Assembly: GCA_002344795.1 (NCBI GenBank)
Contig: DDUM01000055.1
Span: 92,798-156,797 of the forward strand
Direction: 5' to 3'
From: Flammeovirgaceae bacterium UBA2338
Lineage (GTDB): Bacteria; Bacteroidota; Bacteroidia; Cytophagales; Cyclobacteriaceae
Length of the DNA: 64,000 bases
Shown: in pieces, positions 34,378 to 43,406 of the stretch
Layout of the letters: every line of letters starts with the position of its first letter
Position numbering within the stretch: the stretch's first letter is position 1
Program-made: the position numbers and the translations under genes
The notes under the pieces: model-generated
Seen by the model: the letters and a program-made list of their open reading frames with translations, nothing else
What the model was told of the DNA's origin: nothing
The model's database searches: none

Positions 34378-36063
34378 ATGAAAAGAGTATTCATATTTCT
34401 CATGCTCATTGTGAGCATTCTGTCTTGTAAAAAGGAAGAGTATGATGTAATTATCCGTCAAGGAACTGTGTATGACGGGTCTGGTGCAGAGGGGAGAGTC
34501 ACTGATGTAGGCATTAATGGGGATACAATTGCAGCAATTGGTGATTTGTCTAAGGCTGTTGGTAAAAAGGAGATTGACGCCAAGGATCTTGCAGTGGCGC
34601 CTGGCTTTATCAATATGCTCAGTTGGGCTGTTGAGACTTTAATCATTGATGGTAATTCGCAAAGCGATATTCGACAAGGTGTAACATTAGAAGTGTTTGG
34701 AGAAGGGGGGTCTATGGGACCGATCAATGAAGAGATGCGAAAGGGGATGTTGGACGATATGAGGCGCAACCCTGACTATTCTTATGACATCGATTGGACA
34801 ACACTCGATGAATATTTACAATCCCTGGTGAAAAGAGGGATATCACCCAACGTTGCTTCTTTTATAGGTGCCACCACAGTAAGAATTCATGAACTCAAAT
34901 ACGATAATAGGTTGCCCAATGAAGAGGAGCTTGCAAGAATGCAGGATTTGGTGCGTAAAGCTATGGAAGATGGTGCATTGGGAGTGGGGTCTTCATTGAT
35001 TTATGCCCCTGCTAATTATTCAAGTACAGAAGAACTGATCGCCCTGAATAAAGTGGCTGCTGAATATGGAGGGATGTACATTACGCATATGCGTAGCGAG
35101 GGCAATGGTATTTTTGGTGCTGTAGATGAAACCATTCGTATCGCGCGCGAAGCGGGTTTACCCGCAGAGATTTATCATCTTAAAATGGCGGGTTCGGAAA
35201 ACTGGAATAAACTGGACTCAGTATTGGCAATGATTGATGCAGCCAATAAATCCGGAATAAAAATAACTGCTGATATGTATACTTATCGTGCTGGGGCTAC
35301 AGGGCTGGATGCGGCTATGCCACCTTGGTTACAGGAAGGAGGGCTACAGGAGTGGATCAAGAGAATGAAGAACCCGCAAATCAGAAAGAAAGCCCTAGCG
35401 GAGATGAGAAAGCCATCCGATCAATGGGAAAATTTGTTATTGATGTCTGGTGGTGCTGAAAATGTATTGCTACTGGGATTTGCCAATGATTCACTCAGAC
35501 AGTTTACAGGAAAAACGTTAGCCGAGGTGGCTGAAATTTATGGAAAATCGCCAGAAGAAACAGCCATGGATTTGGTGATGGCAGATAGTACAAGAGTGGG
35601 TACAGCTTACTTTATGATGAGTGAAGAAAACATCAAAAGACAAATTGCTTTGCCGTATTTGAGCTTTGGATCGGATGCGGGATCACCAGCAGCGGAAGGA
35701 GTTTTTCTTAAGTCCAATGACCACCCCCGGGCGTATGGGAATTTCGCACGACTTCTTGGAAAGTATGTAAGGGACGAAAAAGTTATTCCTATGAAAGAAG
35801 CAATTAGGAAGTTGACTTCATTACCAGCAAGCAACCTGAAGATCAAAAAAAGAGGGACACTTACTCCTGGTTATTATGCCGATGTAGTTGCCTTTGATCC
35901 GGAGAAAATCCAAGATCACGCTACCTTCGAGCAGCCGCACCAGTACAGTACGGGTATGGTGCATGTGTTTGTTAATGGAGAGCAAGTGCTAGCGGATGGC
36001 GAGCATACCGGAGCAAAGCCTGGCAGAGTGGTGAGAGGGCCAGGGTGGAAAGGGGAGCATTAA
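34378..36063 (+). CDS. D-aminoacylase-like lipoprotein lacking the HxH metal motif
   Basis: A 561-residue amidohydrolase with a lipoprotein signal (lipobox SILSC, Cys near residue 17) and about 40 percent identity by eye in the N terminus to the upstream paralogue. The APGFID-x-H-x-H motif reads APGFINMLSWA here, so both histidines of the alpha metal site (positions 81 and 83) are Leu and Trp. The second-site histidines in THMRSEG and YHLKMAG and the Asp in SFGSDAG remain. It may be a one-metal enzyme or have a different chemistry. Proteins with this same variant motif appear to be a recurring subfamily, as far as I recall. A signal peptide and Cys suggest periplasmic or surface location. Confidence 0.87.
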   Translation: MKRVFIFLMLIVSILSCKKEEYDVIIRQGTVYDGSGAEGRVTDVGINGDTIAAIGDLSKAVGKKEIDAKDLAVAPGFINMLSWAVETLIIDGNSQSDIRQGVTLEVFGEGGSMGPINEEMRKGMLDDMRRNPDYSYDIDWTTLDEYLQSLVKRGISPNVASFIGATTVRIHELKYDNRLPNEEELARMQDLVRKAMEDGALGVGSSLIYAPANYSSTEELIALNKVAAEYGGMYITHMRSEGNGIFGAVDETIRIAREAGLPAEIYHLKMAGSENWNKLDSVLAMIDAANKSGIKITADMYTYRAGATGLDAAMPPWLQEGGLQEWIKRMKNPQIRKKALAEMRKPSDQWENLLLMSGGAENVLLLGFANDSLRQFTGKTLAEVAEIYGKSPEETAMDLVMADSTRVGTAYFMMSEENIKRQIALPYLSFGSDAGSPAAEGVFLKSNDHPRAYGNFARLLGKYVRDEKVIPMKEAIRKLTSLPASNLKIKKRGTLTPGYYADVVAFDPEKIQDHATFEQPHQYSTGMVHVFVNGEQVLADGEHTGAKPGRVVRGPGWKGEH

Positions 36064-36099
36064 GGACTAACTATCCTTTCCGTTAACCAACTGAATAAA

Positions 36100-36480
36100 C
36101 TAGGGGGTGGTGACTTTTATGTACTCGTAATCGGAAAATTTCTGATGAGAATACACAGCCATATTGGATGACACTGTTGAGTAGTATGGGCTATTGATGG
36201 TAATCCAATCAGCCTTACCATTCATAAAGATGACCTCAACACCGCCACCTTTAAAGCCTACTTTAAAACATGGGCAAGGAGCGTTTGACGGATTAACATT
36301 CTGTGACATTGAGGGCTCACCGAGAATTGATTTGACCTGCTCTAATTTAGCTCCGGTTATATTTGAAATATCAATGGAATATGGATTTGAATTAGTTGAG
36401 GCAACCAATTCTACTTTTTTATCCTTATTAGCGGAGCAAGCAAAGACTATCAAACAAATACTAAGTACCGTCTTATACAT
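36100..36480 (-). CDS. Small lipoprotein of unknown function
   Basis: A 126-residue protein with a short lipoprotein signal (MYKTVLSICLIVFAC). The mature part has an LEQVKSILGEPSM segment, which recalls the SmpA/OmlA-type lipoprotein fold, and a CPC pair near the middle (PCPCFKVGF). An open frame of 100 residues exists on the opposite strand, but only this strand has a signal peptide and coding character. It follows the GNAT gene on the same strand with a 12-base gap, so it may be the last gene of the rny group. The function is unknown. Confidence 0.72.
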   Translation of the reverse strand: MYKTVLSICLIVFACSANKDKKVELVASTNSNPYSIDISNITGAKLEQVKSILGEPSMSQNVNPSNAPCPCFKVGFKGGGVEVIFMNGKADWITINSPYYSTVSSNMAVYSHQKFSDYEYIKVTTP

Positions 36481-36492
36481 ACACTTCGAAAA

Positions 36493-36765
36493 TTAGAGTA
36501 CATCCCTGAGCTCTTCTTTTTTGTCAAATACGGATTTGGCAAAGGGGCACAATGGAAGGATTTTAATCTTTTTATTTCGAGCAAATTCAACGGCAGCCTT
36601 TACAAGTTGCAGACCTACTCCTTTGCCTTTAAGCGCTTCACCCACTTCTGTGTGATCAATGATAATAAGGGTATCGCCAGCCTTGGAATAAGTCATCTCA
36701 GCCAATGCAGGATCACCCACGTAAAATGAACCTTTGGTTTCTGTTTCTTTGTGAAGAATTTCCAT
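36493..36765 (-). CDS. GNAT family N-acetyltransferase (YjdJ-like)
   Basis: A 90-residue protein of the short COG2388-type GNAT group. The acetyl-CoA binding region is LKGKGVGLQLVKAAVEFAR (the usual QxxGxG/A variant), preceded by the strand IIIDHTEVGEAL and followed by ILPLCPFAKSVFDKK. These small proteins are compact versions of the GNAT fold; their acceptor is unknown. The gene shares one base with the rny stop (TAATG), so it is translationally linked to rny. Confidence 0.87.
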   Translation of the reverse strand: MEILHKETETKGSFYVGDPALAEMTYSKAGDTLIIIDHTEVGEALKGKGVGLQLVKAAVEFARNKKIKILPLCPFAKSVFDKKEELRDVL

Positions 36766-38330
36766 TATTTAGCGTAAGCCACACTTCGCATTTCACGAAT
36801 CACCGTCACTTTAATCTGACCAGGGTATTGCATGTCATGCTCTATCTTTTGAGAGATGTCGAAGCTGAGTTGACTGGCGCGTTCGTCAGAGGCTTTCTCT
36901 GCGTCTACGATCACTCGTAACTCTCTGCCGGCTTGAATAGCATAACACTTCTCTACGCCTTCAAAACTTAATCCTACTTCCTCCAGTTCGCGCAAGCGCT
37001 TGATGTATTGTTCCATCACTTCTCTTCTCGCGCCAGGCCTTGCACCACTGATGGCGTCACATGCCTGCACAATGGGAGATAAGATGTTCGTCATTTCTAT
37101 TTCATCATGGTGAGCACCTATGGCATTACAAACTACCGGATGTTCCTTGTGCTTCTGCGCCAACTCCATTCCTACAATGGCATGGGGCTTTTCTAATTCT
37201 TCTGGCCACACTTTACCAATGTCATGAAGCAAACCTGCGCGCTTGGCTTGTTTTACATTTAGCCCTAGTTCTGCGGCCATGATGGCGCATAGGTTGGCTA
37301 CCTCGCGTGAATGTTGAAGAAGGTTTTGTCCATAAGAAGAACGGAAACGCATTCTTCCCACCATTTTTACTAATTCCGGATGGAGGCCATGGATACCCAA
37401 ATCAATCACCGTGCGTTCTCCGGTTTCAATAATCTCGTCTTCAATATTTTTAGCCGTTTTGGCTACGATTTCTTCAATACGAGCCGGATGGATACGTCCA
37501 TCCTGTACCAATCTGTGTAATGAAAGTCTGGCAGTTTCTCTTCTCACAGGATCGAATCCGGAAATGATGATGGCTTCTGGCGTATCATCTACAATGATCT
37601 CAACTCCGGTGGCCGCTTCGAGGGCACGAATATTTCGTCCTTCGCGACCAATGATTTTTCCCTTGATGTCATCACTTTCAATGTTGAAAATAGACACACA
37701 GTTTTCAATGGCATGCTCGGTAGCTGTGCGTTGAATGGTCTCTACAACAATTTTGCGGGCTTCTTTGGTAGCGGTGAGCTTGGCCTGCTCCATAATGTCT
37801 TTAATGAACGAGCTCGCCTTGGTTTTTGCCTCTTCTTTTAAGGTTTCTACCAATTGATCACGCGCCTGGTCTGCAGTAATTTTAGAAATGTTTTCCAGGA
37901 TGGCTACTTTCTGTTGGTTGAATTTGTCTAACTCCTCTTTTCTTTTTCTTACGTGTTCTAGTTGTACAGCCAGGTTCTGCTTATCTTCATTGGCTTCTGC
38001 CTCTTTGCGCTTTAACTGCTCTAGTTCGCGAGAGATTTGAGCCTCCCGCTGCTTTATCTTTTGCTCGTTACTGATGATTTGATTTTTCTTCCGATTGGCC
38101 TCTTCTTCAAACTCCTGCTTCATTTTCATGAGCCTTTCCTTGGCCTCGATGATCTTGTCTTTTTTAATGTTTTCGGCCTGTAGTTCGGCTTCACGAACCA
38201 TCGACTTGTATTTCTCATCAAGGTCCATCTGTTTTTTGGCCAGTTTCTTTTTATAAAAGAGGTTGCCAAACAGAAGGCTGAGAATAACTATGAGTGAAAC
38301 ACTTATCGCAATGAGTATGGGTAATTCCAT
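36765..38330 (-). CDS. rny: Ribonuclease Y
   Basis: A 521-residue membrane-anchored endoribonuclease that starts mRNA decay. An N-terminal transmembrane helix (about residues 4-24) is followed by a long coiled coil (about 30-190), a KH RNA-binding domain (IIGREGRNIRALEAATGVE) and an HD domain: HSREVANLCAIMAAELGL, LLHDIGK and AHHDEIE supply the metal-binding His and Asp. Full length for the family. It lies downstream of zapA and upstream of a GNAT gene in a minus-strand group that begins with pheT. Confidence 0.97.
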   Translation of the reverse strand: MELPILIAISVSLIVILSLLFGNLFYKKKLAKKQMDLDEKYKSMVREAELQAENIKKDKIIEAKERLMKMKQEFEEEANRKKNQIISNEQKIKQREAQISRELEQLKRKEAEANEDKQNLAVQLEHVRKRKEELDKFNQQKVAILENISKITADQARDQLVETLKEEAKTKASSFIKDIMEQAKLTATKEARKIVVETIQRTATEHAIENCVSIFNIESDDIKGKIIGREGRNIRALEAATGVEIIVDDTPEAIIISGFDPVRRETARLSLHRLVQDGRIHPARIEEIVAKTAKNIEDEIIETGERTVIDLGIHGLHPELVKMVGRMRFRSSYGQNLLQHSREVANLCAIMAAELGLNVKQAKRAGLLHDIGKVWPEELEKPHAIVGMELAQKHKEHPVVCNAIGAHHDEIEMTNILSPIVQACDAISGARPGARREVMEQYIKRLRELEEVGLSFEGVEKCYAIQAGRELRVIVDAEKASDERASQLSFDISQKIEHDMQYPGQIKVTVIREMRSVAYAK

Positions 38331-38395
38331 GATGCTAACGTTTTAGAGTTAAGGCACCCAGAGAATGCTGTAAAGGAAGGAAAAAGATGGGGTTT

Positions 38396-38680
38396 TTAAA
38401 TTCCCTGTGAAACCAGCTGGTTGAGGTGATTAATTTTCTCTACCACGGTATGATCGATGTCTTCTAAGTTCTTTTCATCGGCCATTTTATCTACGAGACA
38501 ATCAAACGCAACCATAGCTAACAGGTCTTGTTTATCATTTATTCCAAACTGACCCCGGTAATGCTTTATTTTTTCATTGATCAATTTCCCAGCCGCTCTG
38601 ATTTTCTCTTCTTCCGCCAATTTTACTTTCATTGGGTACTCGCGGTCGGCTATTTTGATCTTTATTGAAAGTTCTTCCAT
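38396..38680 (-). CDS. zapA: Cell division protein ZapA
   Basis: A 94-residue protein of the ZapA family, which binds FtsZ and promotes Z-ring assembly. Family features are the N-terminal SIKIKIADREYPMKV strand pair, EEKIRAAGKLINEKI and DLLAMVAFDCLVDKMADEKN, followed by a C-terminal helix. The short intergenic space to the coiled-coil gene upstream (10 bases) and the rny gene downstream (65 bases) suggests co-transcription. Confidence 0.93.
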   Translation of the reverse strand: MEELSIKIKIADREYPMKVKLAEEEKIRAAGKLINEKIKHYRGQFGINDKQDLLAMVAFDCLVDKMADEKNLEDIDHTVVEKINHLNQLVSQGI

Positions 38681-38690
38681 TAACTGCCAG

Positions 38691-38987
38691 TTATCTGCTC
38701 AAATGAGCTATGCATTTATCGATTTCTCGGATATACTCGTCCACTTTCTTTTTCAACTCCGAATTACTTCCGTCTTCCGGGTCTATATAATCAACAATTT
38801 TAGTGATTTTAATCTGATTTTTAAAATTGGAGATTTGCTCGTCACGGGCCTTAATACTTGACTTTAGCTCATGGTTCTCCAATTTAAGGCTTCTCACTTC
38901 GTCTTTTAGCGACTTGTGATCGTTCAGTAAAACCAAAATTTTACGCTCCAACCCGTGGAGGTTAGTCTTCAATATTTCCTGATCCAT
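38691..38987 (-). CDS. Small coiled-coil protein upstream of zapA
   Basis: A 98-residue protein that is mainly a heptad-patterned helix (about residues 10-55, LNDHKSLKDEVRSLKLENHE), then a C-terminal helix VDEYIREIDKCIAHL. It has no known enzyme motif. Its position between pheT and zapA is conserved in Bacteroidota as far as I recall. The shape and place suggest a ZapB-like division or septum partner of ZapA, which is inference only. Confidence 0.8.
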   Translation of the reverse strand: MDQEILKTNLHGLERKILVLLNDHKSLKDEVRSLKLENHELKSSIKARDEQISNFKNQIKITKIVDYIDPEDGSNSELKKKVDEYIREIDKCIAHLSR

Positions 38988-39033
38988 TTTAATACTTTAA
39001 GCAGCTCCAATAGCCTTTTATTGTTGCCAGAAT

Positions 39034-41451
39034 TTATTTTCTAATCAGAGCACCCATTTTTTGTTCAAAGGCACTCATTAATTTATTCATCGTTTTGTCG
39101 ATCTCCTCGTCCGTCAGTGTTTTGGTTGCATCTAATAAGATAAAACCTAAAGCATATGCTTTTTTTCCATCGGGGATGTTTTTACCCTCGTAAACATCAA
39201 ATGCAATTAACTCTTTGATTAACCTCTTCTCCGTTGCCAGCACTAAATCCTTGATTTCAGCGAAGGTTACTTGCCGGTCGAGAACGAGCGACAAGTCACG
39301 CCTAACTTCAGGATACTTGGGTACCTCTTCTATCACTAACTTAGGGTTTGCCGCATTGAAAAGCAAGGCAGCATTGAGATCGGCATAAAATATTTCCTGC
39401 TTGAGGCCAAAATCCTTTGCAATAGCTGATTTTACTTTTCCAATTCTCCCTACTTCCAAATTTCCTTTTGTCAGCACCATTCCATAATCGAACATCGGAT
39501 CATTGAGTTGCCCCTGGTTTAAATCTGTAAGGTTCGATTTTTGAAGAATATTGGTCACCTGTTGGGCTAAATCAAAATAGGTTACTTTCTCTGATTTGGT
39601 CTTCCAGTTTTCGGCATTAAGGTTCCCACTTAAATAAAGTGCAAGTCTTTCTTCTTCCTTGTACTCATTGCCTTCTTTCCAATAGGTCTTCCCAAACTCA
39701 AATAACTTAAGGTCTTTTTGTTTTCTGTTAATGTTATGCACGCATACTTCCAATCCGGTGAACAGCATGGTTTGCCGTAGCACCCCCTGTTCTTCGCTGA
39801 GCTTGTTGAGTATCTCAATCTGTTCGCCCTTAAAGCTCAGGTTTTGTTTTTTATAGTAAGTTTCGTGTGTAAGGGAATTGGTCAGGATCTCATAAAACCC
39901 ATTAGCTACTAGCATTTCTCCAATGGTGCGCCTGTATATGTTGCTGTCTTTTGCTGGAAAATTTGCAAGAAAGCTAGTTCCGGCACTTTCTGTCAATTCA
40001 ATGTTATCCAGGCCGTAGATACGGAGAATCTCTTCTATGATGTCCGCCTCTTGTGTCACATCCACGCGATAGGGAGGCACAGATGCTATAAACTGGCTTT
40101 CGGTTTCCTCGGTTGTAGCAATGTCCAGGCTATTTAATATGCTGTGAATCCTTTCTTTGGGTATGTCTTTGCCAATAAGGCGTGTGATATTGCGATATTT
40201 TACAGTGATGATTTCGTTTTCGATTTTCTTTGGAAATACATCCTCTATTTCTGAAGATATTTTTCCGCCTGCCAATTCTTTGATAAGCAATGCAGCTCTT
40301 TTGACTGCATAGACAGTAAGGTTGGGATCAGTTCCTCTTTCAAACCGGAAAGAAGCATCTGTTTTCAATTGATGGTGAGTTCCCGTTTTTCTAATGTAGT
40401 CGGGTGACCAATAGGCACCTTCAAGAAAGATGTTTTTGGTCTTATCAGTAATTCCGGAATTGGCGCCACCAAAGACTCCGGCAATACACATCCCTTCTTC
40501 TGCATTACACACCATTAAATCATGGGCAGTAAGGGTGCGTTCTTTTTCGTCCAGTGTTTTAAACTTCGTTCCTTGCGGCATTGTTTTTACGATCACCTTG
40601 CCTCCGGTTATCTTATCCGCATCATACGCATGCAAAGGCTGCCCTAATTCGTGACAGATGAAATTGGTGATATCCACAATGTTATTAATGGGTGTAAGTC
40701 CGATTGCTCTCAGCCTGTTTTTCAACCAATCAGGAGATTCTGAAACCGTAATACCAGAAATGGTAATACCCGAAAAACGAGGGCACCCAATGCTATCCTC
40801 TACAGTCACCGGAATAGTAAGACTGGTATCATCTACTTTGAAACTTTCGACAGAAGGCCATTGCAGCGTAGCATTTTTGAAAGCTTTTATGTCTCTGGCT
40901 GTGCCAATGTGTGAGGCCGCATCTGCACGATTAGGGGTAAGGCCTATTTCAAAGACGAAATCATTTTCAATGTTATTGTAAAGAGCCGTTGCAGGAGTGC
41001 CGTTAGGTAGCTGCGTATCTAAAACAATAATGCCATCATGGTTTTCACCCAATCCAATTTCGTCTTCCGCGCAAATCATTCCTTCAGAATGCTCCCCTCT
41101 TATTTTTGCTTTTTTGATGATGAATGGCTCTCCTTCAAAAGGGTGAAGTGTGGCGCCTGGTTGCGCAACAATTACTTTTTGACCTGCGGCCACATTAGCA
41201 GCTCCACATACAATTTGGACAGGCTCTGCCTTACCTACATCTACTGTGGTAATGGACAATTTATCAGCATTGGGATGTTTGCCACAGGTAATTACCTCTC
41301 CTATGACCAGCCCCTTTAACCCTCCAGGAACAGATTCGAATGGAGTTATACTTTCCACTTCCAGTCCAGTAGAAGTAAGAATTTTGCCCAATTCCTCAGG
41401 TTCGTCTGTGATGTCAATATATTGCTTGAGCCAGTTGTAGGAAATCTTCAT
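39034..41451 (-). CDS. pheT: Phenylalanine-tRNA ligase beta subunit
   Basis: An 805-residue protein that pairs with PheS to charge tRNA-Phe. Domains in order: EMAP/OB-type tRNA-binding domain (about 40-150, GEVITCGKHPNADKLS), B3/B4 (about 210-385), B5 (about 400-470), the catalytic-like core, and the C-terminal FDX-ACB anticodon-binding domain (PEVRRDLSLVLDRQVTFAEI). The start at MKISYNWLKQYID is chosen; an in-frame extension of 23 residues upstream is unlike the family. It heads the pheT-coiled coil-zapA-rny run. Confidence 0.96.
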   Translation of the reverse strand: MKISYNWLKQYIDITDEPEELGKILTSTGLEVESITPFESVPGGLKGLVIGEVITCGKHPNADKLSITTVDVGKAEPVQIVCGAANVAAGQKVIVAQPGATLHPFEGEPFIIKKAKIRGEHSEGMICAEDEIGLGENHDGIIVLDTQLPNGTPATALYNNIENDFVFEIGLTPNRADAASHIGTARDIKAFKNATLQWPSVESFKVDDTSLTIPVTVEDSIGCPRFSGITISGITVSESPDWLKNRLRAIGLTPINNIVDITNFICHELGQPLHAYDADKITGGKVIVKTMPQGTKFKTLDEKERTLTAHDLMVCNAEEGMCIAGVFGGANSGITDKTKNIFLEGAYWSPDYIRKTGTHHQLKTDASFRFERGTDPNLTVYAVKRAALLIKELAGGKISSEIEDVFPKKIENEIITVKYRNITRLIGKDIPKERIHSILNSLDIATTEETESQFIASVPPYRVDVTQEADIIEEILRIYGLDNIELTESAGTSFLANFPAKDSNIYRRTIGEMLVANGFYEILTNSLTHETYYKKQNLSFKGEQIEILNKLSEEQGVLRQTMLFTGLEVCVHNINRKQKDLKLFEFGKTYWKEGNEYKEEERLALYLSGNLNAENWKTKSEKVTYFDLAQQVTNILQKSNLTDLNQGQLNDPMFDYGMVLTKGNLEVGRIGKVKSAIAKDFGLKQEIFYADLNAALLFNAANPKLVIEEVPKYPEVRRDLSLVLDRQVTFAEIKDLVLATEKRLIKELIAFDVYEGKNIPDGKKAYALGFILLDATKTLTDEEIDKTMNKLMSAFEQKMGALIRK

Positions 41452-41473
41452 GAAAATCTCGAAAAATTGACTC

Positions 41474-41481
41474 CAAAAATA
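41474..41481 (-). promoter_or_regulatory. TATTTTTG -7 box before pheT
   Basis: Read on the minus strand, an exact TAnnTTTG match ends 22 bases before the pheT start codon. It supports the shorter pheT start, since the longer one would begin upstream of the box. Confidence 0.5.
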
Positions 41482-41553
41482 GAGAAAAAGAACGGGACAG
41501 GGATTGTTTAACAGGGTCAAATTGATCCCAAAGAGGCAAAGGATTAATTGCTC

Positions 41554-42168
41554 CTAATGGTAGACCTTTTCGCCTGCTCTTATCGCTACGTTGAGGATGT
41601 TTTCCTTTGGTGGAAATGGACAAGAGAAATTTTCTGAATAGGCGCAATATGGGTTATAGGCCTTATTAAAGTCAAGCAAGACAGAAGTGCTTCCTGGCAC
41701 CTTTTTAATGTCAAGGTATCGCCCTGCCCCGTAGGTTTCCTTTGTGCTGGTTTCATCAGCAAAAGCCAGGAATAGTGTGCCTCTGTCTGGCCCCTCGTCC
41801 ATCACTTCAAGAATAAGCAATCGGCACTGTACACCGTTGAGTGTAAAATCGGCATAGGCATATTCCAGGTAGCGGTTTTCCAGTCCATCATTGGTGGTTA
41901 ACCTTACCACTTTTTTACTTTTTATAGGCTGGAGGCTTGCGCTGATTCTATAATCAGGGTTAATATCAAAATATTTAAGACCTGTAAACTCTTCGGCTTT
42001 TCCATGAAAAGGAGCATCCTCACTGAGCATCTGTTTATCCTTTTCTTCCTGGTATTGCTTTATTTCATCAAAGTACGTTTCACTGGATTGGCTTCCCTGT
42101 ATTGTGTAATAGACAAAACCGATAATGGAGATAACAACAATGGCTCCGATGATTTTACTGAGTTTCAT
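41554..42168 (-). CDS. DUF1684 domain protein
   Basis: A 204-residue protein with an N-terminal membrane anchor or signal segment (about 6-24). The DUF1684 signature covers the second half: YLEYAYADFTLNGVQCRLL, FADETSTKETYGAGRYLDI and the near-invariant DFNKAYNPYCAYSENFSCP followed by PPKENILNVAIRAGEK. The family is widespread and of unknown function. It follows the serine hydrolase gene by 2 bases and is the last gene of the radC group. Confidence 0.9.
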   Translation of the reverse strand: MKLSKIIGAIVVISIIGFVYYTIQGSQSSETYFDEIKQYQEEKDKQMLSEDAPFHGKAEEFTGLKYFDINPDYRISASLQPIKSKKVVRLTTNDGLENRYLEYAYADFTLNGVQCRLLILEVMDEGPDRGTLFLAFADETSTKETYGAGRYLDIKKVPGSTSVLLDFNKAYNPYCAYSENFSCPFPPKENILNVAIRAGEKVYH

Positions 42169-42170
42169 TT

Positions 42171-43400
42171 TTAAGGTGCGGCTACTTGATCAGGTTGTTT
42201 TATAGTTACTTTGAAGTATTTGTCATAGGTATTGAAAAATGCAGGAATGGCATGGTCTGAGAAGCCACTTGGTCCGTTGGCAAGTACACAGATGGCTATC
42301 TTTTTTGTTGGGTGTACTGCTATTTCGCTTCTGTATCCATTCACGTAGCCACCATGGTAAGCCAGTGTATCGTTTTTGAAGGTAAGCACCCGCCATCCCA
42401 AACCGTAATATGATCTCTTAATTCTGCTCCATCGGTTGAAGTTTCTGTTTTTGGCTGTCGCTCTCACTTCCTGATTGAAGAGCTGGTCAATTGTTTTTTG
42501 TGTCACTACATCTTCTTTATTTCCCATAAGGGCTACCATCAATTTGGCCATATCTGTGATGCTGGCATTTATTCCTCCAGCGGGTGCAGTGTTGTAATAA
42601 GTGGGAGAGACAGGAATTGTTTTCCAATGGCGCCCCCTCAATAAATGAGGTTGTGCATAATTGGAGTTGTTAAGAAGCTCTTCATAGTTCACTGATGCGT
42701 TGGCCATATGAAGTGGCCCAAAAAGACGAGCCTTAATTTCTGTCTCAAACGAATGGCCAGTGGCGGATTGAACCACATCACCCAACAAGCTATAGGCTAC
42801 ATTTTGATAGCTGTAAATCTTTCCAGGCTCACCAATCAATTTTACATTTTTCAATTCTGCAATCAGTTCATCATGGGGCGTTCCTTCTTCAATAAGGTTT
42901 GTGTAAGTGTGGTAGGGAAGCCCTGTTGTGTGTGACAGTACATGCCGTATTGTAAGTTGATTGGTGAAAGTCGCAGAGTCAAGCTCAAAGTTGGGGAGAT
43001 ATTTGACGATAGGGTCATCCCAGTTTAAGATACCATCTTCCATCATTGTACCTATTAATACAGAAGTCACAGGTTTTGACACGGATGCAAGTCTGAAGAC
43101 GGTGTGCGCATCTACGGGTTCCTGAGTGTTTATATTTCTTACTCCAAAGCCCTTTAAATAAATAATGGTAGAATCGTGAACAATGGCAATTGCAGCACCA
43201 GGCACACCGGTGAGCTTTAATGACCCATTGATATAATCTTCATAGTCACTTAGTAAATTCAGGTATTCAGCGGGCAGTGGATGAGCCTGAGGTTCATCCG
43301 GGGCTACAGTTTGTTTTACAGGCTTGTCTGGCGTAGTGTAAAAGACAAAGCCAACAAGAGCAGTGACTGTGATTGTAATAAGTACGAGAATTCTCTTCAT
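42171..43400 (-). CDS. Serine hydrolase, beta-lactamase class C family
   Basis: A 409-residue enzyme with an N-terminal signal/anchor (about 1-22). The catalytic motif is SVSK in RLASVSKPVTSVL, the second motif is YQN in YSYQNVAYSLLG, and the HGG triad is in AYHGGYVNGY, so all three class C elements are present. It may be a peptidase or esterase of the cell envelope; the substrate is unknown. It lies 6 bases after radC and 2 bases before the DUF1684 gene on the minus strand. It is more complete in the third motif than the other two serine hydrolases in the window. Confidence 0.9.
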   Translation of the reverse strand: MKRILVLITITVTALVGFVFYTTPDKPVKQTVAPDEPQAHPLPAEYLNLLSDYEDYINGSLKLTGVPGAAIAIVHDSTIIYLKGFGVRNINTQEPVDAHTVFRLASVSKPVTSVLIGTMMEDGILNWDDPIVKYLPNFELDSATFTNQLTIRHVLSHTTGLPYHTYTNLIEEGTPHDELIAELKNVKLIGEPGKIYSYQNVAYSLLGDVVQSATGHSFETEIKARLFGPLHMANASVNYEELLNNSNYAQPHLLRGRHWKTIPVSPTYYNTAPAGGINASITDMAKLMVALMGNKEDVVTQKTIDQLFNQEVRATAKNRNFNRWSRIKRSYYGLGWRVLTFKNDTLAYHGGYVNGYRSEIAVHPTKKIAICVLANGPSGFSDHAIPAFFNTYDKYFKVTIKQPDQVAAP

Positions 43401-43406
43401 TATTAA

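Noticed and set aside
36194..36496. Plus-strand open frame of 100 codons
   Set aside because: Antisense to the small lipoprotein, which has a clear signal peptide.
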